From: Novosphingobium kaempferiae | Lineage (GTDB): Bacteria > Pseudomonadota > Alphaproteobacteria > Sphingomonadales > Sphingomonadaceae | DNA: 64,000 nt | Reading direction: 5' to 3' | Assembly (NCBI RefSeq): GCF_021227995.1 | Contig: NZ_CP089301.1 | Span: 4,278,001-4,342,000, forward strand | Part shown: positions 26,719-34,297 of the stretch, piece by piece | Layout of the letters: each line of letters begins with the position of its first letter | Numbering within the stretch: position 1 is the first letter of the stretch | Made by a program: the position numbers and the translations under genes | The notes under the pieces: model-generated | What the model saw: the letters and a program-made list of their open reading frames with translations, nothing else | What the model was told of the DNA's origin: nothing | Databases searched by the model: none

Positions 26719-28797
26719 TCACAGAAATTCGTCGGCCGCGTCGTGGCTGTCGCCGCCGCTGGTGGTGGCGGGAGCGGGCTTCGTGGTCGGCAGGGTGATC
26801 GCGGGGGCCTCGGCAAAGGGCTTCACGCCGAACGCCGGGTAGATCTCCGAGGGGAAGTAGATCGTGCCGTCCTTCACCACCATGGCGATGCGATGCAGTT
26901 CGGTAAGGTCGGCCAGCGGATTGCCCGGCAGCAGCAGGAAGTCCGCCCGCTTGCCGCGCTCGATCGAGCCCAGTTCCTGATCGTTGCCCATGTAGCGCTC
27001 CGGTCCGATGGTGCCGATGCGCAGGACGTCGGCGGCGGGAATGCCCGCCTCTCCGTAGATCTCCAGCTCGCGGTGGACCGACAGGCCGGTGCCGTCGTCG
27101 GTGCCCGGCAGCAGCGTGACGCCGCGGTCGTGCAGGCGTTTCACCACGCGCTTCACCGCGTCGAACGCGCCCTGATAGGCCGCATCGTCGCCCGGCTCGG
27201 TCAGCGGGGCGATGCCCTGCCGGCGGCGGCGCTGGAGGCCGATCGGCAGGTGGTCGATGTAGCTCGCCACCGCCGGAGCAGGCTTGCCGTCGCGGCTGAG
27301 CATCAGCAGTTCGAGCGTCACCGCAGTCGGATCGAGCGCGATGTGCTTCGCGACCATCGTGTCCAGCGTCGCCTTCACGCGCGGCGTGTCGAGGTCCAGC
27401 CCCGCCGTGCGCCGCATCGCGGTCAGGCGCAGCGGAGTGCGGGTGTCCTCCTTGATGTCGAGCACCCAGCCCAGCATCAACTGGTTGATGTGGGTGATCT
27501 CGTCATAGCCCGCCGCGATCATCGCATCGGCATTGGTGAAGGCGGGGACGTGGCCGGTCAGCCCCATGCCCAGCCGCTTTGCCTCCTGCGCGATGGCGGG
27601 CACCCACGCCGGGTTCATGCTGTTGTAGATCTTGATCTGCCAGTAGCCGCGCGCCGCATACCAGCGCACCGCGTCCAGCGCCGCCGCCTCGCTGTCCACC
27701 ACGATGCCGTGGCGCGCCGAGTACGGACTGCGGCCTTCGAGGAAGCCGTTGGCGGTGATGCGCGGGCCCGCCACTTCGCCCTTGCCGATGCGGTCGATCA
27801 GGCCCGGGAGGAAGTCGTTGTGGTTGCCCATGTCGCGCACGGAGGTCACGCCCGCCGCGATGTAGAGCATCGCCGATTCCAGCCCGATGTGCGAATGCAT
27901 GTCGTGCAGGCCCGCAAGCAGGGTGCCGCCCTTGCCGTCGACCAGTGCCTCGCCGGGGGTGGCAGGCTCGTCGAGCGGCTGGATGCCGGTGATCCGCCCA
28001 TGCGCGAAGATGACCGAGACCGGATCGCCCAGTTTGCCGCTGGCGGGATCGAACACCCGCACGTTGCGGATGCGCACCGGCGCGTCGATGGTGCGGGCGA
28101 AGCGCTTCTGCAGGGCCGCATAGCGCGCGGCGGTGAGGCTGGTGCCCAGTTCGTTGAGCGCGGGCACTTCCGCCTCGTGCCCTTCGCGCACCGTCGCGCC
28201 GCCGCTGTCGAGCGTGGCGAAGAGTTCGCCCTTCGCGTCGAGCAGGATCATCTCGGGCGAAAGGTCGATGCCGCTGATGGAATAGGCCTGGTACTTGCCC
28301 TTGCCGATCGTCGCCGGACCCAGCTTCTCGATGGCGAGTTCGCCGCCGGGGAATGCGGGCATCCGCCCGTCCGCGTCCTTGAGCAGAGCGCGGGCGTAGA
28401 GCCCCAGCGCCCACGGGCTCGCGTTCTGGCCGACGTAGAGCGCCGGGCCGCTCGCCGCCGCCTGCTTCTCACCCATGGAATCGGTCCAGCGCACGGTGGC
28501 GCCGTCGCGGGCGAAACGTTCGTGGACTTCGCCGCCGAAGGTCGCCTTGCCGTCCAGTTCCCAACGCAGCGGCAGCCCGTCGCGGCCAAGCTCGATGCTC
28601 TCGCGCATGGTCGGGCCGCGACCGTTGTTCTTGACGTCGTACTCGATGGCGACGCGGCTGCCCTGCACGTCGGCGTCGATGAAGCCCACCTTCTCGCCGT
28701 TGGAGACGACGCTGTAGCGCAGATGCTCCGCATGGGCGGGCATGGCGGCCAGCAGGGTCGAGGCGAACAGCGCGGCGCGGACGGGGTGACGCAACAT
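26719..28797 (-). CDS. Exported amidohydrolase with extra N-terminal domain
   Basis: 692 residues with signal peptide MLRHPVRAALFASTLLAAMPAHA. Residues about 25-265 form an unassigned beta-rich domain (LRYSVVSNGEKVGFIDADV). Residues after about 270 form a metal-dependent amidohydrolase: His301 and His303 in LHDMHSHIGL, the lysine in QIKIYN, GHVPAF, ITHINQL and the catalytic Asp in PGTDDGTG, then the usual RGKRADFLLL return segment. The fold matches imidazolonepropionase/prolidase-like enzymes, which cleave cyclic amides or dipeptides. Located 11 bp after the ornithine-cyclodeaminase-like gene on the same strand, so co-transcribed. Substrate unknown. Confidence 0.88.
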   Translation of the reverse strand: MLRHPVRAALFASTLLAAMPAHAEHLRYSVVSNGEKVGFIDADVQGSRVAIEYDVKNNGRGPTMRESIELGRDGLPLRWELDGKATFGGEVHERFARDGATVRWTDSMGEKQAAASGPALYVGQNASPWALGLYARALLKDADGRMPAFPGGELAIEKLGPATIGKGKYQAYSISGIDLSPEMILLDAKGELFATLDSGGATVREGHEAEVPALNELGTSLTAARYAALQKRFARTIDAPVRIRNVRVFDPASGKLGDPVSVIFAHGRITGIQPLDEPATPGEALVDGKGGTLLAGLHDMHSHIGLESAMLYIAAGVTSVRDMGNHNDFLPGLIDRIGKGEVAGPRITANGFLEGRSPYSARHGIVVDSEAAALDAVRWYAARGYWQIKIYNSMNPAWVPAIAQEAKRLGMGLTGHVPAFTNADAMIAAGYDEITHINQLMLGWVLDIKEDTRTPLRLTAMRRTAGLDLDTPRVKATLDTMVAKHIALDPTAVTLELLMLSRDGKPAPAVASYIDHLPIGLQRRRRQGIAPLTEPGDDAAYQGAFDAVKRVVKRLHDRGVTLLPGTDDGTGLSVHRELEIYGEAGIPAADVLRIGTIGPERYMGNDQELGSIERGKRADFLLLPGNPLADLTELHRIAMVVKDGTIYFPSEIYPAFGVKPFAEAPAITLPTTKPAPATTSGGDSHDAADEFL

Positions 28798-28808
28798 CGG
28801 ATGGCGGT

Positions 28809-29762
28809 TCAAGCGAGCGAACTCCGGTAGAGATGGGCGGCGGCGGCAAGATCCTGCACCGCATGGCCGAGCGACTTGTAGACGGTGATGTCCCATTCGG
28901 AACGGCGACCGGGCACGCGGCCGAGCAGCACTTCGCCGATCTCGGCGACGATGTGCGCGTCGTCGATCAGATCCTGCTCCTTCGCGACGAGGAACTCCGC
29001 CGCCGCATCGAGCGCGGAGGCGCGGCTGTCCGCCACGTAGCGGCTGTTGACGACGAGCGCGCTGTCCACTTCCACCGGCCCCGGACCGCTGGAGCCGACG
29101 AGGTTGACGTGGGTGCCGGGCTTCACCCACTCGCCCAGCAGAACCGGCTGCGACGCGGTGGTCAGCGTGCAGATCACGTCCGCCTCGCCCGCCGCCGCGC
29201 GCAGGTCCGCCACGGCCTCGGCGTTCAGGTGCGGGTACTCGGTAGCCAGCGCATCGGCCTTTTCCAGCGAGCGACCCCAGATCAGCACCCGGTCGAAATC
29301 GCGCACCAGCGGCAGCGCCTTGAGGTGCGTGTGCGCCTGCCCGCCGGTGCCGACGATCAGCAGGGTGCGCGCATCGGGCCGCGCCAGCGCGTCGGTCGCC
29401 ACGGCGGTGGCGGCGGCGGTGCGGATATGGGTGATCTCCTCGGCGTCGGCCACGCAGACCGGGCGGCCCTCCTCGGGCTCGAACAGCACGACGAGGCCGC
29501 GATGACGCCTGAGGCCCGGCAAGTTCGGATCGGCGAAGACGCTGATGGTCTTGGTGCCGAACATGTCCCGCTCACCCAGCGCTCCGGGCATCTGGGCGAA
29601 CGTGCGGCCCTGCCCGAGCGAGAGCATCGTGCGCAGAAGCTGCCGCGTCTCCCCGGCGGAAAGCGCCATCATCGCCTCGCGCACCACGCGGATGCAGTCG
29701 GCATAGGACAGCCGTTCACGCACCGCCTCGCTGTCGAAGATCGTCAGCTCGTCGCGCTTCAT
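28809..29762 (-). CDS. Ornithine cyclodeaminase/mu-crystallin family protein
   Basis: 317 residues from ATG at 29762, which has AAAGGA upstream. Family signatures: FADPNLPGLRRHRGLVVLFEPEEGRPVCVADAEEITHIRTAAATAVATDAL (in the dimer/substrate domain), the dinucleotide-binding TLLIVGTGGQAHTHLKAL, and LVGSSGPGPVEVD, ending in the IYKSLG-like VYKSLGHAVQDL. Members deaminate or reduce alpha-amino or imino acids with NAD(P), for example ornithine to proline or Delta1-pyrroline-2-carboxylate reduction. First gene of the unit that continues into the amidohydrolase. It is divergent from an Lrp/AsnC regulator 129 bp away, which likely controls it. Confidence 0.9.
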   Translation of the reverse strand: MKRDELTIFDSEAVRERLSYADCIRVVREAMMALSAGETRQLLRTMLSLGQGRTFAQMPGALGERDMFGTKTISVFADPNLPGLRRHRGLVVLFEPEEGRPVCVADAEEITHIRTAAATAVATDALARPDARTLLIVGTGGQAHTHLKALPLVRDFDRVLIWGRSLEKADALATEYPHLNAEAVADLRAAAGEADVICTLTTASQPVLLGEWVKPGTHVNLVGSSGPGPVEVDSALVVNSRYVADSRASALDAAAEFLVAKEQDLIDDAHIVAEIGEVLLGRVPGRRSEWDITVYKSLGHAVQDLAAAAHLYRSSLA

Positions 29763-29797
29763 CGATGCCGTCCTTTCATGCCCTGTCCGCACAACCT

Positions 29798-29809
29798 AGC
29801 CGCACGGCT
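29798..29809. promoter_or_regulatory. Small palindrome between divergent OCD-like and Lrp genes
   Basis: AGCCG-ca-CGGCT within the 129-bp divergent intergenic region. Position between the two starts suits an operator for the Lrp/AsnC protein encoded at 29892, but the match is short and unsupported by a second copy. Confidence 0.3.
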
Positions 29810-29891
29810 GGCGTAATGCTTGCCCGACTTCGCGCATTTGCCTAGGCTCGACGGCAATTCAATGCAGCGATGACAGGGATGACGCATAATC

Positions 29892-30368
29892 ATGGCGGAA
29901 GCACTCGACCGGCTCGACCTCAAGATCCTCGACCGGCTGCAGATCGACGCCTCTGAATCGTCGAGCGAGATCGCCGAGCGCGTCGGCCTCTCGCAGTCCC
30001 CCTGCTGGCGGCGCATCCAGCGGCTGAAGGAGGAAGGCTACATCAAGGCGCAGGTCGCCGTGCTGGACCGCGAGAAGTTCGGCGAAAGCATGTACATCTT
30101 CGCGCAACTCAAGATGGGCCGCCTCAGCGACGAGGCGCGCGAGAGCTTCATCCGCGCGATCGAGGACATCCCCGAGATCACCGAGGCCTATACCCTGTTC
30201 GGCGAGATGGACGTGATGCTCAAGGTGCTCGCCCCCAGCATGGCCTGGTACCAGAACTTCACCTTCCGCCGCCTGCTGCGCCTGCCCGGCGTGGAGGACA
30301 TCCGCTCCACCGCGACGCTGTCGGAGATGAAATGCACCCACCGGCTGCCGCTGCCTTCGGGGGCGTGA
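29892..30368 (+). CDS. Lrp/AsnC-family regulator, copy 1
   Basis: 158 residues. N-terminal winged helix-turn-helix (LDRLDLKILDRLQIDASESSSEIAERVGLSQSPCWRRIQRLKEEGYI), then the RAM/ACT-like effector domain ending with GVEDIRSTATLSEMK. Lrp-type proteins sense amino acids and usually control the adjacent divergent gene. Here that is the ornithine-cyclodeaminase-like/amidohydrolase unit, which fits. Confidence 0.93.
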   Translation: MAEALDRLDLKILDRLQIDASESSSEIAERVGLSQSPCWRRIQRLKEEGYIKAQVAVLDREKFGESMYIFAQLKMGRLSDEARESFIRAIEDIPEITEAYTLFGEMDVMLKVLAPSMAWYQNFTFRRLLRLPGVEDIRSTATLSEMKCTHRLPLPSGA

Positions 30369-30434
30369 GGGGGGGCTGGCTTCATTGCCAGCATACATCA
30401 CAGCGGATAGATGATTGTCGAGAGGCGGGCATAA

Positions 30435-30728
30435 ATGCTTGGATTTTTTGGTGTACTGGTACACGGGCAGTTCGCTGGGTCGCAGTCGCTCCAAGATGCC
30501 GAAGCGCCGCGCGGATTTTACGTCTGGAAGTACACCGTCGCGCGAAATCGTAAGAGTGCAATTGAAAAGGCATTCGAGCAGACAATCAGGCATCTGAAGA
30601 ATTCACAGGGCGAGTTTATGGCAGTGCCGGAAACGGAGATTGCCCTTGAATGTGAAGATGTCTGTTCGGTATCGCCTCTTAAGCTGCTGAGATTTAGGCC
30701 CGAAGGCCACGCGTTTTACATCGACTGA
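30435..30728 (+). CDS. Small orphan protein, AT-richer than surroundings
   Basis: 97 residues, no recognised family, no signal or membrane helix. GAGAGG sits about 10 bases before the ATG. The sequence reads as a soluble alpha/beta protein (FYVWKYTVARNRKSAIEKAFEQTIRHLK). Base composition and codon choice (for example agt, gaa, att, aag-rich stretches) are visibly less GC-biased than the flanking genes, a sign of recent acquisition. It is followed by a repeat at 30755. Possibly an acquired gene of unknown use; expression is not assured. Confidence 0.5.
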   Translation: MLGFFGVLVHGQFAGSQSLQDAEAPRGFYVWKYTVARNRKSAIEKAFEQTIRHLKNSQGEFMAVPETEIALECEDVCSVSPLKLLRFRPEGHAFYID

Positions 30729-30754
30729 CTTTCGCGCAAACTGCCTCCTCCAGT

Positions 30755-30780
30755 CCGCTCAGGCTGAGCTTGTCGAAGCC
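30755..30780. repeat. Repeat family D (CTCAGGCTGAGCTTGTCGA type)
   Basis: Contains palindrome GCTCAG-g-CTGAGC at 30757-30769 followed by TTGTCGAAGCC. I recognise this as a short element that recurs between genes in many sphingomonad genomes. It lies in the gap after the orphan gene and before the end of the convergent exporter gene. Confidence 0.6.
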
Positions 30781-30837
30781 CCCGAAGCGGGCGGCTCGTC
30801 ATGCCTAGCTCGGCATAAGCGACGAGGTTGAGTTGCC

Positions 30838-31755
30838 CTAACGCCGCCTTCCCGACAGCACGAACCCCACGCCGACGAGCACGAAGCCGCCCAATCCGGC
30901 AAGGCTTATCCGCTCGCCCAGCAGCACCACAGCAAACACGGTGCCGAACACCGGCATGAGGTAGAAGAACAGCCCCGCGCGTCCTGATCCGACCAGCGCG
31001 ACGCCCCGGTTGAACAGGAAGAACGCCAGCACCGACGGCCCGAGCGCGAGGTAGCCGAGCGCGGCCATCGCCCGCGCGTCGCCCAGCGGCAGCGGCGTGC
31101 CTGCGGCGATCTGGAACGGCAGCATCAGCAGCGCGGCGGCGGCGAAGGAGAGGAACAGAAAGCTCGCCGGATGAATGCGCGGGCGACGGCGCAGCAGGGT
31201 CGCGTAGCACGACTGGGAGAGCATCGCCGCCCCCGCCAGCAGCGTCCCCGCGTTGAGCGCGCCGCCCGCGCCGGGCTTGGCCAGCACCACGAACAGCACG
31301 CCGACCAGCGCGAAGGCCATCGCGCCAAGCTGCTGCAGGCTCACCCGGTCGCGGAACAGCAGGACACCGCAGGCGACGATGGCGGTGGGCATCGCCGACT
31401 GGACGAGCAGCGCCGATGTCGCGTCGGTCAGGCGCAGCGCCATGTAGGCCAAGGTGTTGCTCCCTGCGAGGCCGAGCGCGGCGAGCAGCAGCAGGACCGG
31501 CCAGCCCCGCCGCAGCGCCGGAAGGTCGGCCCGCAGGTGCGGCCACGCAAACGGCAGCGCGAGCGGCAGGGCCAGCGTCCAGCGCCAGAACGACAGGCTC
31601 ACCGGCGCCATCCCGGCCGGCAGCGCGCGGCCCAGCACGAAGTTGCTCGCCCACAGCGATGCGGCGAGCGTGAGCAGCAGATAGGGGCGGTTCCAGAGCC
31701 CCGGCGCGGCGTCCGCCTGCGCATGGGCCTGCAACCGGAGGGTGTCGACCGGCAT
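30838..31755 (-). CDS. EamA/DMT-family transporter
   Basis: 305 residues with ten hydrophobic helices in two EamA repeats (ASLWASNFVLGRALP...; AAMLSQSCYATLLRRR...). Typical motif GRAGLFFYLMPVFGTVFAVVLLGERIS is in the second repeat. Members export amino acids and related metabolites. Divergent from the second Lrp/AsnC gene, a common pairing for Lrp-controlled amino-acid exporters that relieve excess intracellular amino acids. Export direction and substrate are inference. Confidence 0.9.
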   Translation of the reverse strand: MPVDTLRLQAHAQADAAPGLWNRPYLLLTLAASLWASNFVLGRALPAGMAPVSLSFWRWTLALPLALPFAWPHLRADLPALRRGWPVLLLLAALGLAGSNTLAYMALRLTDATSALLVQSAMPTAIVACGVLLFRDRVSLQQLGAMAFALVGVLFVVLAKPGAGGALNAGTLLAGAAMLSQSCYATLLRRRPRIHPASFLFLSFAAAALLMLPFQIAAGTPLPLGDARAMAALGYLALGPSVLAFFLFNRGVALVGSGRAGLFFYLMPVFGTVFAVVLLGERISLAGLGGFVLVGVGFVLSGRRR

Positions 31756-31836
31756 GGAATGGCTCTCTGTTAGGGAGTGGCGCCATTCTATGCTGCGCCG
31801 CACACAATGTCCGTGCGAACCGCCACCATATTTCGG

Positions 31837-31852
31837 CATTGTGGCACCAATG
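31837..31852. promoter_or_regulatory. Candidate Lrp operator between exporter and regulator
   Basis: Inverted repeat CATTG-tggcac-CAATG in the 143-bp divergent region, 47 bp before the regulator start. Surrounded by AT-rich steps (ATATTTCGG, ATTTTAATGGCATTATA). Suits binding of the Lrp/AsnC protein encoded at 31899 to control itself and the exporter. Confidence 0.4.
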
Positions 31853-31898
31853 GCGCATTTTAATGGCATTATACGCACGATCGTTGCATGATGCTGCA

Positions 31899-32393
31899 AT
31901 GCCGCGTGACCTCGACAGCTTCGACCTCCGGATTCTCGAATGCTGGCAGGAGCGTGGCGATATCGGGCCGGTGGAGATGAGCGAACTCGTCCACCTCTCC
32001 GCCTCGCAATGCTCGCGCCGGATGCAGAGCCTGCGCGCGGCGGGGCACGTCTCGCGCATTTCCGCGGTGCTGGAGCCGGAGAAGCTGGGCATCGGCGTCA
32101 GCGCCTACGTGCTGGTCACGCTGCGCTCGCACGAACCGGATTGGCTGGAGACGTTCAACCGCCGGATCGACGCGCTCGACGAAGTGCTCGAATGCCAGTC
32201 GCTGACCGGGGAGGCCGACATCATCCTCAAGGTCGCCACGCGCGATCTCGCCAGCTTCAACACCCTGCTCGTGCGCGAACTGCTCGCCGCACCCGAAGTG
32301 GCGACCGCGCGGTCGAGCATCATCCTCGAAAACCTCAAGAGCACCACCGCCCTGCCGACACGCTTTGCGCGTGAAAAGCCAACCCGTTCATGA
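31899..32393 (+). CDS. Lrp/AsnC-family regulator, copy 2
   Basis: 164 residues from ATG at 31899 (chosen because the helix-turn-helix begins a few residues later: LDSFDLRILECWQERGDIGPVEMSELVHLSASQCSRRMQSLRAAGHV). Effector domain follows, with DIILKVATRDLASFNTLL and ATARSSIILENLKSTTALP. Divergent from the EamA exporter, its likely target. It is only distantly related to copy 1 at 29892. Confidence 0.93.
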   Translation: MPRDLDSFDLRILECWQERGDIGPVEMSELVHLSASQCSRRMQSLRAAGHVSRISAVLEPEKLGIGVSAYVLVTLRSHEPDWLETFNRRIDALDEVLECQSLTGEADIILKVATRDLASFNTLLVRELLAAPEVATARSSIILENLKSTTALPTRFAREKPTRS

Positions 32394-32498
32394 ACGGGCG
32401 CGCGCATAAATGATGCTCCGCAGCCCGGCCGTACGCTCCTCTACGCGACACCTTCGCCGCGCCGCGCCGGTAGAGTGACGGGCAGGAGGAGACCCGCC

Positions 32499-34202
32499 AT
32501 GCCCGATCGCCGTATCGCCCTTTCCCTGCTCGCCGCGCTGCCGACATTGACCTTCGCCCCTGCCGCACAGGCCGCGCCGGAGCCCACGCTGCGCGTCACC
32601 CTCGCCCCCGCGAAGCCGGATGCGCTGCAGCACGTCCCCTATGTCGACGTGACGGTAGTGGCGGAGGGCATGTCCCGCGCCGAGGGTGCGCCCCTCCTGC
32701 GCCTGCCGCTCGTCGCCAACACCGTCGTCACCAGCGGCGCCGCGATCACCGGCCTGACCGTGCGCGACGGCAATGGCGCCCTCATCCCGCGCATCGAGGA
32801 CGTGGAGGAGGACGGCTCCAACCGCACCCGCTTCTGGCGCGCGCCGCGCGCCGTGGATGGCGCGCTGACCCTGCGCTATCGCGTCCCCATCGACGCCGCT
32901 GCGCCCCCGCTCGCGCTGCCGCAGTACGAGATGCGCACCGAACTCGGCGGCTTCTCGGCGGCGGGCAACGCCTTCCTGATCCTCCCCGACGACGAGACCC
33001 CGCGCAGGACCAGCGTGAAATGGGACTTTTCCGCCTATGGCCCCGGCGGCAAGGGCATCTCCAGCCTCGGCGTGGGCGATGCGACGAGCCGCACCGCGCT
33101 GCCCGCAGGCAAGCTGGCCTCGATGTACTACATGGGCGGCCGCCCGGGCACCTATCCGACCGACAAGGACGGCTTCTTTGCCGCATGGCAGGGCACGCCG
33201 CCCTTCCCGATGGCGCCGCTGATGACCTGGGCCTCGGACCTCCATCGCTATTACGGCACGTTCTTCGGCTATGCCCCACCCGGCTTCGGCGTGTTCGGCC
33301 GGACCAACCAGCGCAATCCCGGCAGCGGCATCGGCCTGACCGACAGCTTCGCCTTCACCTTCAACCACACCTCGAAACCCGCCGACCTGCGCTCGCTGCT
33401 GGCGCACGAGATGCTCCATGCCTGGGTGAACTCGCTCGAATCCTCGATGGATGCGGCAGGCGGGCTCGACCGGTCGTGGTTCGGCGAGGGGCTGGCGGTC
33501 CATTACCAGCGCCTGCTGCCCTACCGCGCGGGCCTGATCTCGGCAGAGGATTTCCTGGCGGACCTCAACGAGACGGCAGGCCGCTACTACACCAACATCA
33601 AGATCGCCGTGCCCAACGCCGATATCCCGGCGGGCTTCTGGCGCGACACCCGCATCCGCGTGCTGCCCTATGACCGCGGTTCGCTCTACTTCGCCGCCAC
33701 CGACGCGGCGATCCGCAAGGCCTCCGGCGGCAAGCGCTCGCTCGACGACCTCGTGCGCACCATGCTGGCCGAACGTCGCGCGGGACGGCCGATGGACGAG
33801 GCGCTCTATCGCCGGCTGCTGAAGGCCGACCTCGGCGACGAAGGCATCGCCGCTTTCGAGGCGATGCTGAAGGGCGGCACCGTGCTGCCGCCGTCCGACG
33901 CCTTCGGCCCGCAGTTCCGCCGCGTGGAAAAGCCGCTGAAGCGCTTCGACCTCGGCTTCGCCCCCGCCTCGCTGCTTGCGCGCCCGAAGATCGTGAAGGG
34001 CCTGATCCCCGGCTCGAACGCCGAGGCCGCCGGGCTGCGCGACGGGGACGAGATCCTCAACACCTTCTCGCAGGACGGCCTGCAGGGCGACCAGGCGGCG
34101 TTCCTGTCGCTGGAAGTGAAGCGCGGCGGCGAGGTGCTGAACCTGCGCTACCAACCACGCGGCGAAACGGTATCCGCCTACCAGTGGGAGATGGCGCGCT
34201 AA
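32499..34202 (+). CDS. Exported M61-family aminopeptidase with PDZ domain
   Basis: 567 residues with signal peptide MPDRRIALSLLAALPTLTFAPAAQA. Gluzincin zinc site HEMLH (His303, Glu304, His307) with the third ligand Glu330 in WFGEGLAVHY. A C-terminal PDZ-like domain reads IVKGLIPGSNAEAAGLRDGDEILN. M61 enzymes (glycyl aminopeptidase type) remove N-terminal residues, complementing the S10 carboxypeptidases upstream. AGGAGGAG precedes the ATG at 32499. Followed 95 bp later by a prolyl oligopeptidase on the same strand. Confidence 0.92.
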   Translation: MPDRRIALSLLAALPTLTFAPAAQAAPEPTLRVTLAPAKPDALQHVPYVDVTVVAEGMSRAEGAPLLRLPLVANTVVTSGAAITGLTVRDGNGALIPRIEDVEEDGSNRTRFWRAPRAVDGALTLRYRVPIDAAAPPLALPQYEMRTELGGFSAAGNAFLILPDDETPRRTSVKWDFSAYGPGGKGISSLGVGDATSRTALPAGKLASMYYMGGRPGTYPTDKDGFFAAWQGTPPFPMAPLMTWASDLHRYYGTFFGYAPPGFGVFGRTNQRNPGSGIGLTDSFAFTFNHTSKPADLRSLLAHEMLHAWVNSLESSMDAAGGLDRSWFGEGLAVHYQRLLPYRAGLISAEDFLADLNETAGRYYTNIKIAVPNADIPAGFWRDTRIRVLPYDRGSLYFAATDAAIRKASGGKRSLDDLVRTMLAERRAGRPMDEALYRRLLKADLGDEGIAAFEAMLKGGTVLPPSDAFGPQFRRVEKPLKRFDLGFAPASLLARPKIVKGLIPGSNAEAAGLRDGDEILNTFSQDGLQGDQAAFLSLEVKRGGEVLNLRYQPRGETVSAYQWEMAR

Positions 34203-34297
34203 CCCGCTCCAAAAGCGGTGCATCGACGACGAGGGACGGGTTGCGCCCGCGGCACGGGGCGCTAGCTTGCCGCGATTGATTTCATGGGGAAGCATCC

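Noticed and set aside
32388..34295. Long open frame of about 635 codons on the minus strand
   Set aside because: Antisense to the M61 gene with its full HExxH site; low-complexity translation without motifs.
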